DNA of 64,000 nt, from contig NC_034009.1 of NCBI RefSeq assembly GCF_000346465.2, positions 11,408,229 to 11,472,228 of the forward strand, written 5' to 3'. A program made the position numbers and the translations under genes. Shown here one piece after another: positions 34,637 through 47,730 of the stretch. Position 1 is the first letter of the stretch; each line of letters starts with the position of its first letter. Below the pieces are notes generated by a model that ran no database searches, was not told the DNA's origin, and saw nothing but the letters and a program-made list of their open reading frames with translations. The DNA comes from Prunus persica (taxonomy: Eukaryota > Streptophyta > Magnoliopsida > Rosales > Rosaceae).

Positions 34637-36932
34637 TTAGTGTACATTGCGACTGATTAAGCCTTCGAATATAGCATATAGATCCTTGTTATCTGGGCCA
34701 AAAATCTCATCAGCCTTCTGCAGAGTCTCCTGAAATTTTGCAAGTTTACAGATAACATGTAAATAGCAAACCAAATCATCGACACCGAGGGAGAGAGGGA
34801 GGGAGGAGGGAAGGGAACACATACCTCCTTTGTTTGCTTGTGGCCATTTAGCTCCTTAACATTAGCAAGAAATGCACCAAACTGCTCGTAAGACAAACGA
34901 CTCCTGAGGGTAACAAAGAGAAAAAGAAAAGAAAAAAATCGGACAGTGGGAATTTTAGTCCTTAAGATTTGCTAGAACTCACCAAATTTCTCATAAGACA
35001 AATGATTTCTGATGCCAACAAGAGGGAAAACAAAATAACCAGACAACAAACTTTCTTATTCAACTAGCCGGGAAATTAATTTTTAACTTGGATGCAGGCA
35101 ATAATCGGATTTTCTATATATGGTTCTTTCCATCAGACCCAGATTCCAAACTCAATAAGTGTCTTTACCTGACTTGGCGGAAAAATTCTTTCCCATCCAC
35201 CCGAGTTCTTCCTAAAACAATTCAAGAGAGAATTAAGAACATTAGAAGAATACACATCGAACAACAGAAGAGCAGTTCTCAATAACGGCGGTTTCTACTT
35301 TCTAAGTGAAATGTGACTAAACATTTTCTACAAAGGGTTTCTCGAGCTAACCATATTCAGTGCTGTGATGGCTTGAAGGCATAGAAGATCTGTCATCAAA
35401 CATGCCTCTTGAGGTGGCGAATGACATGGAGTGCCGCTTAGGGGACACAGGTTTTGATGTTCTTGTTGGGGATGTGGATGCAGAATAGACTGGAGGAGAA
35501 CCAGGAGGAGTGAACCGAGGTGTGCTAGTTTGGGATGCTAACAGGAGGCCCGGTGATATGCGAGGTCTTTCAGCTGCCATTGCAATGATAAGAAGCAACA
35601 AATACAACAATGTTAAAAATTGGCATGCCAAGTTGGAGGTTTAATAATGCATTCTCTAGCTTAACAATTCACACTTATGACTATAGAAGCTTCCTCACTA
35701 TATGGCATACATGGAAGCATTTTCTATGACTAAGATTTGTATTCGAATCATACCTTCTGTGTCACGATCCTCCGAAAATATGCTTCCTGTTTCAGAGTAA
35801 TGGCTACGGATTGAAGATGCCCTCGAAGGTGGCAATGTGGCAAATGTGGCATCACCTTCTGAAACTACTATCACGTTATGATTTTATTTTGCATTGGCTT
35901 TTAAGTGAGAAACCAAAACATAGAGCATAAGCAGTTGGCCGAAAAGAAAAATCAAAACCATATGCTAAAGGCTAAGATAGTAAGATGAGGTCACATTCAA
36001 CAAGTAACAAACAAAAAAATTCTACTGCGCACGCTACTTATAATGAGAAATGTTCAGCCTATTAGCCGTCTTGATTTATAGTCTAACAATATAACATGTC
36101 ACGACGCGGTAGTACAAAAATTAATTAATCTACTTATGAAAATTGAAAATTATAAAATAAAATTTTCTTAGCAAACCTCCAACTTGAGCTTGTGGTTTAG
36201 AAGATAAGTTCTCTTGGGTTTGTGTCTTAGGCTTTGCAACAGCCTCCGAAGCTCCGGTCTGTTCCAATGTGGGCCACAAATTCAATCCAAGTTATCAAAT
36301 TAATTAACAACAAAAGTGTAATCCAAGTCTCAGAGAATCAGCCTCGCAAAACAAAATTACTCACAGAATTTTCGTCCTCTTCTTCAAGTGATCGCATAAG
36401 CGTCTTTCTGAACACCTCCAACTGCGCACATTAGCAACCAAACTAAGCTTAGCCAAAACGACACCGTTTCAGCTTCCCCAACGTGAATTTCATATTTCAG
36501 TTACCTTTGAGACATCTCTGTTCAGCTTCCTCACAGTGTTGGAGAGCAACGCCTTCTCTTTCACCAAGCCCTCCTGCAATTCCAGAACCAAGTCAATCAG
36601 TCAACGAATTGATTAAAATTGAACCGGGTTGACATTCATGGGCCGGGTCGGACCTTCTCCCGCTCGGCGAGGGCGAGTTTATCGGCGGTCTCGGAGAGCG
36701 AGGCGTCGAGGGACTCAACCTGCGCCTGGAGCTCGGCGATGAGCTGGTCCTTCTCAGCGAGCTTGGCGCGCAGAGCGTACGACTCTGATTCCAGGGCAGA
36801 GACACGTGTCGAGAGCGCAACGGACGTGATTTTGCGGGCCACATCGAGTTGCTCGAAAGGATCCGACGGCAGTACTTGCAACACTTCCTCGGGAAGATCG
36901 AAGTTCGAACCACCCGATTCCTTCGCAAGCAT
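34637..36932 (-). CDS. Coiled-coil protein of the At4g15545 (NAI1-interacting) type
   Basis: Nine exons on the complement, 36654-36932, 36505-36573, 36365-36421, 36177-36258, 35754-35864, 35352-35573, 35169-35211, 34825-34903 and 34637-34729, give 344 residues. The N-terminal half (about residues 30-135) is a heptad-rich coiled coil. The middle is Ser/Pro/Thr-rich with basic patches such as PVSPKRHSMSFATSRG. The C-terminus carries the conserved block FFRQVRSRLSYEQFGAFLAN, then KADEIFGPDN. I recall this family from Arabidopsis At4g15545, reported as a partner of the ER-body regulator NAI1; the biochemical role is not known. Two very short exons (57 and 43 bases) fit perfectly by phase and homology. 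No membrane segment or signal peptide is seen. The reading frame is intact throughout. Confidence 0.9.
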
Positions 36933-37300
36933 TTCTCACCTTTCTCTCTCTTGGTTTTCCTGTTTTTTTTTTTTTTTTCCCCTTTTTTTGTATTTAATTT
37001 TTTTCAACTTTTTTGTTTTTTATTCAGAGAGGTTGTTATACTCTACGGCATATAACCAAAATACAATTTTTTTTTTCTTTTTTTTCGTTGGTATATTTTC
37101 TGATTGGAAGGAAACATGTGGCTTGTGATTGGATAGGATTTTGAGAAAAAAAGACAAACAACAGCAAAATCTGGACATGACCTAGTGGTTTTGGGCCTAA
37201 TGGTACGAACCCATTTTTGAAACAAGTAATGGGCTTTGTGAGGCAAAGTAAGCTTTGTCATTTTATGTGGTGGTGGTGGTGGTGATGGAAGGTAAAGGGA

Positions 37301-37899
37301 CAGTGACGGACCTATTAAGGAGTAAGAAGGTGTAGTTACACTTCTTTTCACAAGAAAAATTATTATAGGTGCTTCAAATTGCCCATTTGCTCAACTAGTG
37401 TACAGATTACCTTATTTCTATTTTCAATTTTCTTTGTCCTTTTACTTTCATTTATTTTTATATACTCAATTTACTTAAGTTTAAAATATAAATAAAGAAG
37501 TACTCCCCATTTGGATTCAAATAAAAATACTAGAAAATCAAATTCCTACTAAATCAAAATTTGAAAAATCGGTTTTAGTGCAAAATACGATTTAGGCTAA
37601 AAATGATGGCTCATTAAGTCAATATATATTTCATACTAAAATTCCATAAAATCAAGTTTTCTTATTTGATGTATAAGGAATAAAAGTTGCCAAAAATTAT
37701 CTTGAGAAAATGATTATTCCGAAAAACTATTTTTCATACTTAGTCGATAATGTTACATAACACAATTTTTCATTATGATATGAATGCATAAAGGGACATA
37801 AGGTCAATCTAGGTAAAAAAAACTTTAGATGTTCAATCTATAAAGAGTTTTTAGCCTTTCCAAATTGCACATTCACTAAAAAATTCCTAGGTCCGTCAG
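37301..37899. mobile_element. Second copy of the hAT-type element, right end clipped
   Basis: It starts CAGTGACGGACCTATTAAGG and follows the element at 652 along most of its length (shared TAGGTGCTTCAAATTG, CAAAATACGATTTAGGC). It carries an extra ~90 bp near 37750-37860. It ends TAGGTCCGTCAG, without the final CACTG, and no clear 8-bp duplication is seen. Confidence 0.7.
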
Positions 37900-38267
37900 A
37901 AAACAGGTGGATGTAACTTGTGATTGATTACAGGCCAACTAAATTCAGATGACTCTGGTCGTCTGGTACTATAAAAATTAGATAATGAAGATAGTGAAAT
38001 TTGGCCATACTTTTTCGGCTTCATCATATTTGGTCCATTGCCTTGTATAAAGGGGTTGGTGACATTTAGAGGTCGGTGCCAAAAACTATATGTGAAATTC
38101 AACAATATGCCCTAATAGATACAACACACGTAACAAGAATATCCATGGAAGTGTCGAAATAGATACAACACGCATTTTAACTATATAAGGAAAATTTTAG
38201 ATGATTGAGACCAGGTAAGATCGAGACTAAGTACAATTCCACCCTTAAGAAAAGGGTTTGTTATATC

Positions 38268-38408
38268 TGTTGTAATAGTGGAGTCCCCAAAATGCCTATA
38301 AATACTCCCCCCCTTCATACTTGTAAATATACATTCAGAACCTAAATGAGAAAATCAGTCTCTCCTCTCTATTCCAATTCTCTCCATTTTCTCTCTACAT
38401 TTATAACA
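38268..38408 (+). repeat. 5' LTR of element 2
   Basis: 141 bp, followed by CGTTATCAGCACGA. Confidence 0.88.
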
Positions 38409-41400
38409 CGTTATCAGCACGAGAAGCTCTCAGGTATAATTTTTGTGTTGCACTATTATCTATACTACTAACCCTTATGTTGATGTAAGGAAGAAAAGTA
38501 GTGGAGGAGCTGTGGTCTGCAAGAGAGATATACGAGCAAACCAACTGTGTGCAGATTACAGGTGGAAAGCATTTGATTTAAGAGACAAGCATGATGCCTT
38601 CCACAAACGATAATAATATTATCTGCTATACTATTTGATCGTGGTGTTGATGAGAACCCACCAATAATTGCTTTTACTTTACCGTAAATTTACTTTTACT
38701 TAAAGTAATATAATATATTATATTTACTGTATGGTGTAGGTTTATTACCCATACAACAGTATTTATTTAAAAGGGTGATGCGGGTTTATCGTCCACGCCT
38801 TTACTTTTATTTAAATGTATGGAGCAGAATTAGTGCCCATACAAGCACATTTACTTTCCCGCACATTTAATTCTATTTAAGGTATGATGCGGGATTAACG
38901 TCCATACAGCAAGCAATTTAATTTATGAATTTACTTTACCGCACATTTAATTTTATTTAAGGTATGGTGCGGAATTAACGTCCATACAGCAAGCAATAAT
39001 TTATGAATTTACTTTACCGCACATTTACATTTATTTAAAGTATAGTGCGGGTTTATCGTCCATACTAGTAATTTATTTACCAGTAATTTATTTTATGGAT
39101 TAATTGTGCTGTATGATGAGTTTTTACAGTATGCAGATCAGGACCAGAAGTTCCTTGATCCTCATCACACAATTACATCAGGACTTGAAGATCCTTGATG
39201 ATGATGTTAATATGAGAGCTGGCAGTCTCTCCGGTACTATATTTGTAAATATGTGATTGGACTTGAGGGTCCTTGATCCTTGACATGTAAATAAGGACCT
39301 GGGGTTCCTTAATGATGTAACAGTACCATATTGGTTCATAATGCCGTACACATGGATGATAACTGTACTGGCAAATGTACTGTACACATGAATAGTGCCG
39401 TATACATAAATAGTGATGTATGCATAAATATTTACCATTTTGGGTAAACTATCACTATTCAAAAGGGAACCTGCAGTTCCTTAAACTCATGGATGAGCAA
39501 TTAAATGAGATGCCAGAAGTTCTTCAAAATATGGACAATTATGTAAGGGCTTGAAGTCCAGAAATATGTACAGAAAATTGTAAAAATGTCCATACCATGA
39601 GAATATGTGATTTTGGCCCGAAGTTCAAAATCTAAGGGGATTGAATGTCCATACCATGAGAATATGTGATTTTGGCCTGAAGTTCAAAATCTAACAGTGT
39701 TGAGAACCTGAAGTTCCAACAAATTAAATGGACAACTCTTGAGGTATTATTGCAAATTGTGGTACGCCACATATTTCTTTGGCATAAGAAAATGATGAAT
39801 TTAATAAAGTTCGATTCTGTTATAATCGACACCTCAAGTAAGAAATATATTTTGTGAATTCCGGTTGTTAAGAATACACCGTGAAATGGATAATATCAAT
39901 ATAAACCTCAAATAATGAATTGAGGCTCCCCACACATTTTGATATATCTGGGCCGGAAGCACATGGATTCAAATATATGAGAAATCCCGAATTTGAGATT
40001 GTGGGTATATAGTAGTTAATGCTCTTCACTACTATATTACGATATTATCGTAGCTTTTACTCAATTCATATTTCATGTCCATTTAAAAGGGGCAAATAAA
40101 TTCTGAGTTTGTGTTTAGCCCAGGCCAAAAGTTCCGGGCTCCCATACGTTGAAATATGAAATTTGGGAGAGTCGATGTGGTTATTTGAACCTATAAGGCA
40201 CAAGGTTCCAAACCGTCATTTTGAAAAGATGTAAAAACCACAGGTGCAAATTTTAAGAATGTGCGCAATTATTATAACAGAAAAGGAGCAAGTTGAAACG
40301 CAGTTGCTCCAATCAAGTTTTGCAAAGGCCATATCTATAGGAGGAAATATGGCTACAGTTTCCAGGATCCCAATATTAACTCAGATCCCCATATTATCTT
40401 TTTCTTTCCCAGATTCCAAAACTTCACGTGGCCTCCATTAAATGTTTGTCGGCACTTTCGGCGTTTTCAAAGTATTATTTTCATCAAAAGCCGATCTTGC
40501 TTTACGGATTTCACGGAGCTACTTTTTCAAAAGTACCCCGAGAATCTCGCAATTTTCCTATGGTTAATTTGAAATTCACCGGTTCTACCTATTCATTGTA
40601 TTTGTGTATAAATGTGTTACTAACGAAATTTTCTTTGCAGAAGACATCCAGTTTTCTCCATACCTAGTGATGCGATATCTACTTGTTTTTCTTATCAGAA
40701 AGCACTTACTATGCCCGAGAAGCAAGACTATCTCTGATCATCCATTCAGGAAGCGAGACTATCCCTGATCACGTTTCCGCTACATCAGGAAACTGTGAAG
40801 GCGATCTTATGCTCTAATCTCCGGAAGTCCTTCTAGACTAGGAGATATGAGAGCTTATTGTCTGCTCCCACCAGCTTCCTTCCCTGATTGCTTACCTTCT
40901 CTTTTTGCATTTTTTCTCTTTCTGTAACTCTCTGAGGATTATTTGTTTTTGACAGAGAAAAGAGTTGTGATTTTACTATTGCAGGATATAACTAGATCAT
41001 CAAGCGCTACATTTACTGGGCCGATACAAGCTTGAATGATACTTGAGAAAAGTTTCTCCCACCTAAGGATGTAAGCAATACTTGTGTTATTTTTTGCTTA
41101 TATACTTATTTGATATTTTATCTTGAAAGGTAACCAAATGGGAAGATAAGTCCGTTCCAAAAGAATGGCTTGTATGTATCCATGAATTATTAATGCAAAT
41201 TTTACAGATTGCAAGTTGGATACATTGATAATACACTGCACAAATTAATGTACCATAAGAACAGAATATGGGTATAGTAGTGATCAATATGATGCACGCC
41301 TGTTGCGTAGCAAATGATATGGATTGAAGTCCCGAAAGGACAATCCTTTGACATTTCAATATTGATATTATGCACGCCTAATGCGTAGCAAATTATATGG

Positions 41401-41774
41401 GTTAAAGTCCCAGAAATTAATTGACATGTATGTATTAATCTGTGGCATGCCTGCAGCATAACAGATATATGGGTGCACGCATGTTGCGTAGCAAATGATA
41501 TGGATTGAAGTCCCGAAAGGACAATCCTTTGACATGTCAATATTGATATTATGCACGCCTAATGCGTAGCAAATTATATGGGTTAAAATAATATGGGTTA
41601 AAGTCCCAGAAATTAATTGACATGTATGTATACGCATGCACATGAGAATGGTGGAATCATGAATTGATGAATGACAATTTTTGATCATGAATTGATGAAT
41701 GACAATTTTTGGTTTTGGAGTAGCTACTCAAATCATCAATGGGCTGTGTTGATTGGAACCACGTTCAATTATTA

Positions 41775-41921
41775 NNNNNNNNNNNNNNNNNNNNNNNNNN
41801 NNNNNNNNNNNNNNNNNNNNNNNNNNNNNNNNNNNNNNNNNNNNNNNNNNNNNNNNNNNNNNNNNNNNNNNNNNNNNNNNNNNNNNNNNNNNNNNNNNNN
41901 NNNNNNNNNNNNNNNNNNNNN
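41775..41921. other. Assembly gap of 147 N in element 2
   Basis: The homologous stretch of element 1 (31902-32047) is 146 bp, so the gap size is an accurate estimate. Confidence 0.95.
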
Positions 41922-42892
41922 CCTACTTTGTATGACACACTGTTTCTGGCAGAAACAAGGAATGTTGGGTTTTCTTCATATTTACATATTCAATTGTGCC
42001 CCCCCTTATTACACAATTACGGAGACCAACATATTATCTTTAAGGGTTATTAAATGCACAGAGCATATCGCCAGAAGCGATTCCCTAAAGATGTATAAAT
42101 AGCTGGGTTAAAGCTATATAATGTGTCATAAAGTTTAATCCCTTTTAAACAAAATCCGTTGAGAGGATTGACATTGCATAAAGCAAGTCCCTAAAGGACA
42201 TGTGCTTGAAGCACAAAATTTGTACTCAATATTAATATGCATAAATTACCTCAGTGAGTACATTGATTATAATGTGATTGCAACACATTAAAGCTTCTGC
42301 AGAATTCACGAAATATTTGTCTCGACTTAAGGATCGAGCATTATGCCAACGAGATTCTTGCTTATACTAAGAAAGTATTGAAGCATTTTTATAAGGATTA
42401 TCCGTTGGACACTTTAATGATTTTCCGGAAGTATATTGGACCGGACATCATATTTTCCAGATAGGGCTCAACTCCATCACCATCATTTTGAGATGATGTG
42501 AGGTATATTTGATGCTATCTCCGCATAACACCATGTACGGGCATATTCTTTCAAGTGAACTTACAAATAGCCCAAGTTTTGTTAGAAACGCGGACTCTGA
42601 AAATTTCTATGATTTACATAGAGATAGCTCACTGGAAATATATTTACTTACTCAATTACGATAATTATTAATGGCTATATCCTCCACTCACTCCGAAAGA
42701 TTCTCACTCCAAAAGATAGTCATGAAGACATCAGGGGGAGATATTAATCAGGGGGAGCATCCAGAAGTATGCTATACAGATTGATGTACTCTTTTTTCTT
42801 CCTTCCATCAGTTTTCTACCTCACTGGGTTTTTCTCCAAGCAAGGTTTTAATGAGGCAACCAATCTAGAGACATGTGGTCTCCAAGGGGGAG

Positions 42893-43440
42893 TGTTGTAA
42901 AAGAAGACTAAGTAAAGAAGAATAGGTGAAGCCCACATAGCCAACTAACATCCACTAAACCTAACCACATACCCACCAAACTAAACCACTACCCAATTGA
43001 TTGAAGAATATTAATGATGTTGTTGATTGAAGAATATTAATGATGTTGTTGATTGAAGAATATTAATGATGTTGTTGATTGAAGAATATTAATGATGTTG
43101 TCTACCACTTATATTGTGAGGTGAACAACCAATGTCTTAGGCCTATAAATAGATACTTCCATCAAGAGAAGTTTACACATATAGAAGAGGAAGAGAAGGA
43201 AGAATGAGGGTGAGTGAGTTGAGAAGAAAGAGAGCAAGAGAGAAATTCTCCAAGAGAGAAAATTGAGTGAGCCATACATATTGTAAACACAAAGTTGTAG
43301 CCCTATTATTTTACATATTGGAAAAGTTACTGCTGCTGCTCTCCGGGGATGTAGGCATAGCCGAACCTCGTTAAATACTGTGTCTCATCTACTTTACGTG
43401 CAGCTCAATATTCGCATATATACCAGTTCATTTTATAACA
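42893..43440 (+). repeat. Third-type LTR embedded in element 2
   Basis: A 548-bp sequence with LTR ends (TGTTGTAAAAG...TTATAACA). It is preceded by a polypurine tract (CCAAGGGGGAG) and followed by a primer-binding-like TGTTATCAGCACGA, so it has both a 3' and a 5' LTR context. Confidence 0.8.
42999..43102. repeat. Four tandem 26-bp units in the embedded LTR
   Basis: Four head-to-tail copies of a 26-bp unit starting GATTGAAGAATATTAATGAT; only the last base of copy four differs. Confidence 0.97.
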
Positions 43441-43469
43441 TGTTATCAGCACGATAGAGCTCAGCTCCA

Positions 43470-44060
43470 CACTGTACTCTTTTTCCTTCATCCAGGTTTT
43501 TTATCCCATTGGGTTTTTCCTGGTAAGGTTTTAACGAGGCAGTGTCGCTCAAGGGTTTAGGGTATACTATGAAAATTTTTATGGTCGCTTACTGGACAAA
43601 AGCTAGTCCTAAATTTTTCAGGGGGAGATATTCATCAGGGGGAGGAAGGTTTTAATAAAGACCTTCATACACTGTACTCTTTTTCCTTTATCCAGGTTTT
43701 TTATCCCACTGAATTTTTCCTGGTAAGGTTTTAACGAGGCAGTGTCGCTCAAGATTGACTCACAGAAGCAGTGTCAACTACGATATTCAGAAAACTGATC
43801 AACAGTATGACTTAAAGATATTTTGCCAAGCATCAGGGGGGAGCGCACCATCAATAAAGATCTTCAAACACCGTACTCTTTTTCCTTCGTCTGGGTTTTT
43901 ATCCCACTGGGTTTTTCCTGGCAAGGTTTTAACGAGGTAGTGTCGCACACGCGTCAATATACATAGAATCTTATGTTACACATTATTATGTACTCTTTTT
44001 CCCTTTGACCAGTTTTTGTCCCACTGGGTTTTTACTGGCAAGGTTTTTAACGAGACATAT
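43470..44060 (+). repeat. Copies of the Copia 3' motif in element 2
   Basis: Units at about 43473, 43670, 43873 and 43988 share TGTACTCTTTTTCCTT and GGTTTTAACGAGGCAGTGT, as in element 1. A more diverged fifth unit precedes the embedded LTR (42785-42865). Confidence 0.85.
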
Positions 44061-44090
44061 TCTGTATCATTTGTGGTCTCCAAGGGGGAG

Positions 44091-44243
44091 TGTTGTAATA
44101 GTGAAGTCCCCAAAATGCCCCCTTGAATGCCTATAAATACTCCCCCCCTTCATACTTGTAAATATACATTCAGAACCTAAATGAGAAAATCAGTCTCTCC
44201 TCTCTATTCCAATTCTCTCCATTTTCTCTCTACATTTATAACA
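44091..44243 (+). repeat. 3' LTR of element 2
   Basis: 153 bp; differs from the 5' copy mainly by 12 extra bases near CCCCCTTGAATG. Preceded by CAAGGGGGAG and followed by ATATC. Confidence 0.88.
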
Positions 44244-44619
44244 ATATCTAATATATTGAACAATTTTCCAATTTAATGAGTTTAACAAGGTCAAAAGGAC
44301 TGAATCCTTCAAAAGAAAAGAAAAGAAAACTAAGAAAACAGTTCGTGCTTTAATAGGAATAGAAAGCAGACAATGGCCAGCCACTTTTGACTGCAACGTG
44401 TTCCTTCCTACCCTCCTTCACAAAACTCTCACAGAAGCGACAAAATAATCATGGTTGTGTTGAAATGTTATAAAATTCAAAGTCATGAAGCGAGTCACAG
44501 ACTCACAGGTCACTGAAAGTGACCAGAGAAACAATAAATTTAGTTTACCCAAGGGAGGGGACATGTATATAATTGACTCAATCCAGTTAGGTCAACTGTT
44601 CAACTCCCATTGTGGAAGG

Positions 44620-44830
44620 AAGCAACATGACAAAGACTCCAAAGCAGCAGTTCCATTTCTCAGGTGTGACCAAACCATCTTTGAATGAAAAGCAATGAAT
44701 ATGATTTTCATTTTCATTTTGGGAAGATGTTTCCACTACAATTTCCCAAATGGTATACTTACTAAAATAAAAACAATGGTCTTTATTATAGTTTTATTTG
44801 AATAACAAACGGTGTAAAATTATTTAAGAG
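44620..44830 (+). repeat. Local duplication, copy 1
   Basis: Shares GGAAGCAACATGAC, CAGTTCCATTTCTCAGGT and ATAGTTTTATTTGAATAACA with 46455-46670, in the same order and orientation, with indels. Neither copy is coding. Confidence 0.8.
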
Positions 44831-46329
44831 CTTTGCTCTGAGCAAATTAATTTATAATTAAATATATTGTTACACAATTTTTGTTTAATATATTTATACA
44901 ATACTCACTCATGAGTTAAACTTCCCTAGCTGGAATATGTTGAGTGTCCCCATTCAAAAGCATAAGTAATTTAATAAGATTTATAAATCTTTATCAATAC
45001 ATCTTTATCAGAACCTATTGGAATACATTCTAATGTTTCCTTAACATTACTACCCCTTCTCTATGGCTAAATAATACAAACTACACAAATATTAATATGT
45101 CCAAAACAAAATGTCACACAAATGTCTAGTAAAAATCCATTTCGTTTTCTGTAAATATCTATTTAGTTTCCTCCAACATTTTATATAAGTAATTAATAGT
45201 ATGTGCTAAATATTTTCAGATGCTTAAAACTTCTTATGCATGTGTGGTTCATTATCATTGTAAAGCAGACAGGTTCATTCAAAATTAAAGCTAAAAGAAA
45301 TGAGATTTGTGCCCATAACAAATCATGAAAAATAGATGTTTATCTCATACATATTCAAATATTCCTATGTCATTTATTTGTTTGGTTACACAAGAATCTT
45401 GTGTACGGGGTCATACATAATTTCTCCATGATATTCAACTATTTGTTTATTCTTTAACACCTAATACCTACTATGATTATGTGCAACAGATTTTCTAATT
45501 TGAAGGTTAGGTGTTTTAATTTTTATTGGCTTCTATGTTCCTTGGTATTTTTCCTAGTAATTGCTAATTTGTGTTTCATGGTGCCCTATGTAGATAAAAA
45601 TGTCGTTGACAACAAAATCTGGTGAGACTTCTCTCGACATTCAAGATGATGACTATACAAAAGCTATACATATCGATGCTAGTCTATGTGGAAGTCAATT
45701 AGGCCCGTTTGATACATGGAAAATGAGACTTGGGGATGGGAAATCAATTGCTTTCTCATATTTGGTAAATCTTGGCATGAAAAATCGTTGCCTTGCACAT
45801 GAGAAAGTAGGGGGGAAGTGAAGCCCTCCTTCCCCCTTGAGTTTTGTTTTTCTCCTTATGAGAAAGTTTGGGAAAATAAAACAACATTAAATACACATTT
45901 TTCATGACCATATTGTCCCCATTAACAATTTAGAATTACAATATAGCATTAAATGCATTCTTTTTTTATTTGATTTCATATAGGTATAATTGAAAAATTA
46001 AACAAATTTTATTTTACATTCCTACACAAACCAAAAATGTGAAAGGAAATAAAGTGGTATTTCTTGATTACTTTCCTATGATTACTAAACATGGTAAAGG
46101 AATCTTAATTTTCCATCCTTGAGAAATGACAAGGGAAGTGATTTCCCCTCAAATTTGTTCCGTAAACCAAACGGAGCCTACAAATAATGATTCAGCATAT
46201 ATCATCCATGGTGATCATCGATCCTGAATGTAAAATACTATGCATTTATCCGTATTTCATTAACCATTCAAATAATTTAACCGGTTAGAATATGGCACAT
46301 TAAATCTATTTAAAATTGTTTTGTCTATA

Positions 46330-46430
46330 TAAAAACAATATTGGAGAAGGGAGAGATTCAAACACTGAACTTAGTGTGTGTATATATATAATTATTCTTA
46401 ACCAATTAAGCTACAAACCCCTTACATAAA
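46330..46430 (-). mobile_element. SINE-like tRNA-derived fragment
   Basis: On the complement, GGGGTTTGTAGCTTAATTGG resembles a pol III A box and, about 50 bp on, GTGTTTGAATCTCTCC resembles a B box. The 3' tail is not clear. Confidence 0.5.
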
Positions 46431-46454
46431 GAAACTTTAATTTGCACTCCCAAG

Positions 46455-46670
46455 GAAGCAACATGACCAAGACATCTAAAGCAGTTCCATTTCTCAGGTA
46501 TGACCATCTCTGAACTGAATGAAAGCAATAATGAACACATGAACGTGTAAAATCTTCCATGATTCTTCAGGTAACCTTTAGCTTTATGAAACAAAACAAA
46601 AAACTTTTGCGAAATTACTAGAATGAAAACAATATAGTTTTATTTCAATAACAAACAGTCTAAAATAATA
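46455..46670 (+). repeat. Local duplication, copy 2
   Basis: See 44620-44830; the copies are about 1.8 kb apart. Confidence 0.8.
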
Positions 46671-47730
46671 ATTTTATTTGAAAGAATTTATATATATAAT
46701 TTTAAAAAAAAAAAGAAAAAAAAAAGAGAGAATACATATTGGAGACATTGGACAACATAGCATGATTGCTTCCTTGCACTTCTTTATGAAAAGAATATTT
46801 AAATTTTGACCCCACAATTAAAAAAGCTTCCCTTCTCTTTCTTTTTCTTTTTCTTTTCTTTTAGTGGATAATTATTATACCAGAAAAATCAATTGCTCAA
46901 ACACAGCAATTGGCAGGGGAAAAAGAAAAAGGTACAAAAAACAAACAGTAATTAAAGTAATGGATAAAAGCTTGATGGGATGGTAAAGTTTATGAGATAT
47001 TATTGGAGGTAGGAGGAGAGATAATGGTGTATTTTGTTGGCAGGCACTGAAACTAAGAATCATTCAAATCTAACCTCAAGATTTCCTAATTATTCTTTAT
47101 TATCTTAACAGAGAGTTTTATACTAATTAAACACAAGCTGATTACTTGTCTCATTTGGAGTAGCAGGACAGAGATGTGGTAGAATCCTTGACTGAATCAA
47201 TACATAATAATATCATAAAATAAAATAAATTTTTTTTTAATTATAAAGAAAACAAAATCTGATGCAGATTCTTTAATGATTTATCACTTTAAAAAAGAAA
47301 GAATGCCTTTATTTTAGTTGCTGATTAAAATAGATAAATGCCATGTTAGTGGGGTTTAAAATAATCATGGGGTTGGCAAAGGGAATTGTTGTTTACAATG
47401 TTCTAGAAAAAATAAATAAATAAATAAATAATTATCATAATACCATGAACAATGCCATGTGGAGCATTCTAATTATTATTCAGTACAGAGTACAAACTCT
47501 GAGTTTTGAGCATTTGCTTTGCAAAATTCCTTAATTTATTATTGTGTTTGGGGTGGGGGAACAATTTTGATTCTTTATCAGTCTCTCAACTACCAAATTG
47601 TGAGGAGTTGTTTGTTTATGAAATATAATTTAATTAATTTCTCCATGACACAATTGGAATTAAAATAACTCTACAAAAATGTAGCAAAAACCAATGTTGT
47701 TTTCTTCAAGGATTATGCACTATATAAGTT

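Larger units (their letters stand above)
38268..44243 (+). mobile_element. Non-autonomous Copia-like LTR retrotransposon (element 2, 6.0 kb, mosaic)
   Basis: Terminal repeats 38268-38408 and 44091-44243 begin TGTTGTAATAGTG and end TTATAACA; the 3-prime copy has 12 extra bp. The target duplication ATATC flanks both sides (38263-38267, 44244-44248). The interior from about 38550 follows element 1 from 27980 nearly base for base, in the same orientation, but the LTRs are of another type. A third LTR type lies inside it (42893-43440). No polymerase or gag is recognisable. It lacks the antisense ORF of element 1. It contains a 147-N gap. Confidence 0.9.

Noticed and set aside
43460..44243. Segment 43441-44243 as a separate complete small LTR element
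   Set aside because: Its right LTR pairs with 38268-38408 by sequence and by the ATATC target duplication, so it belongs to element 2.
45600..45821. 73-codon frame with IHIDASLCGSQLGPFDTW
   Set aside because: A weak resemblance to lectin-like sequences, but too short, no neighbouring exons and no key motif; not supported.
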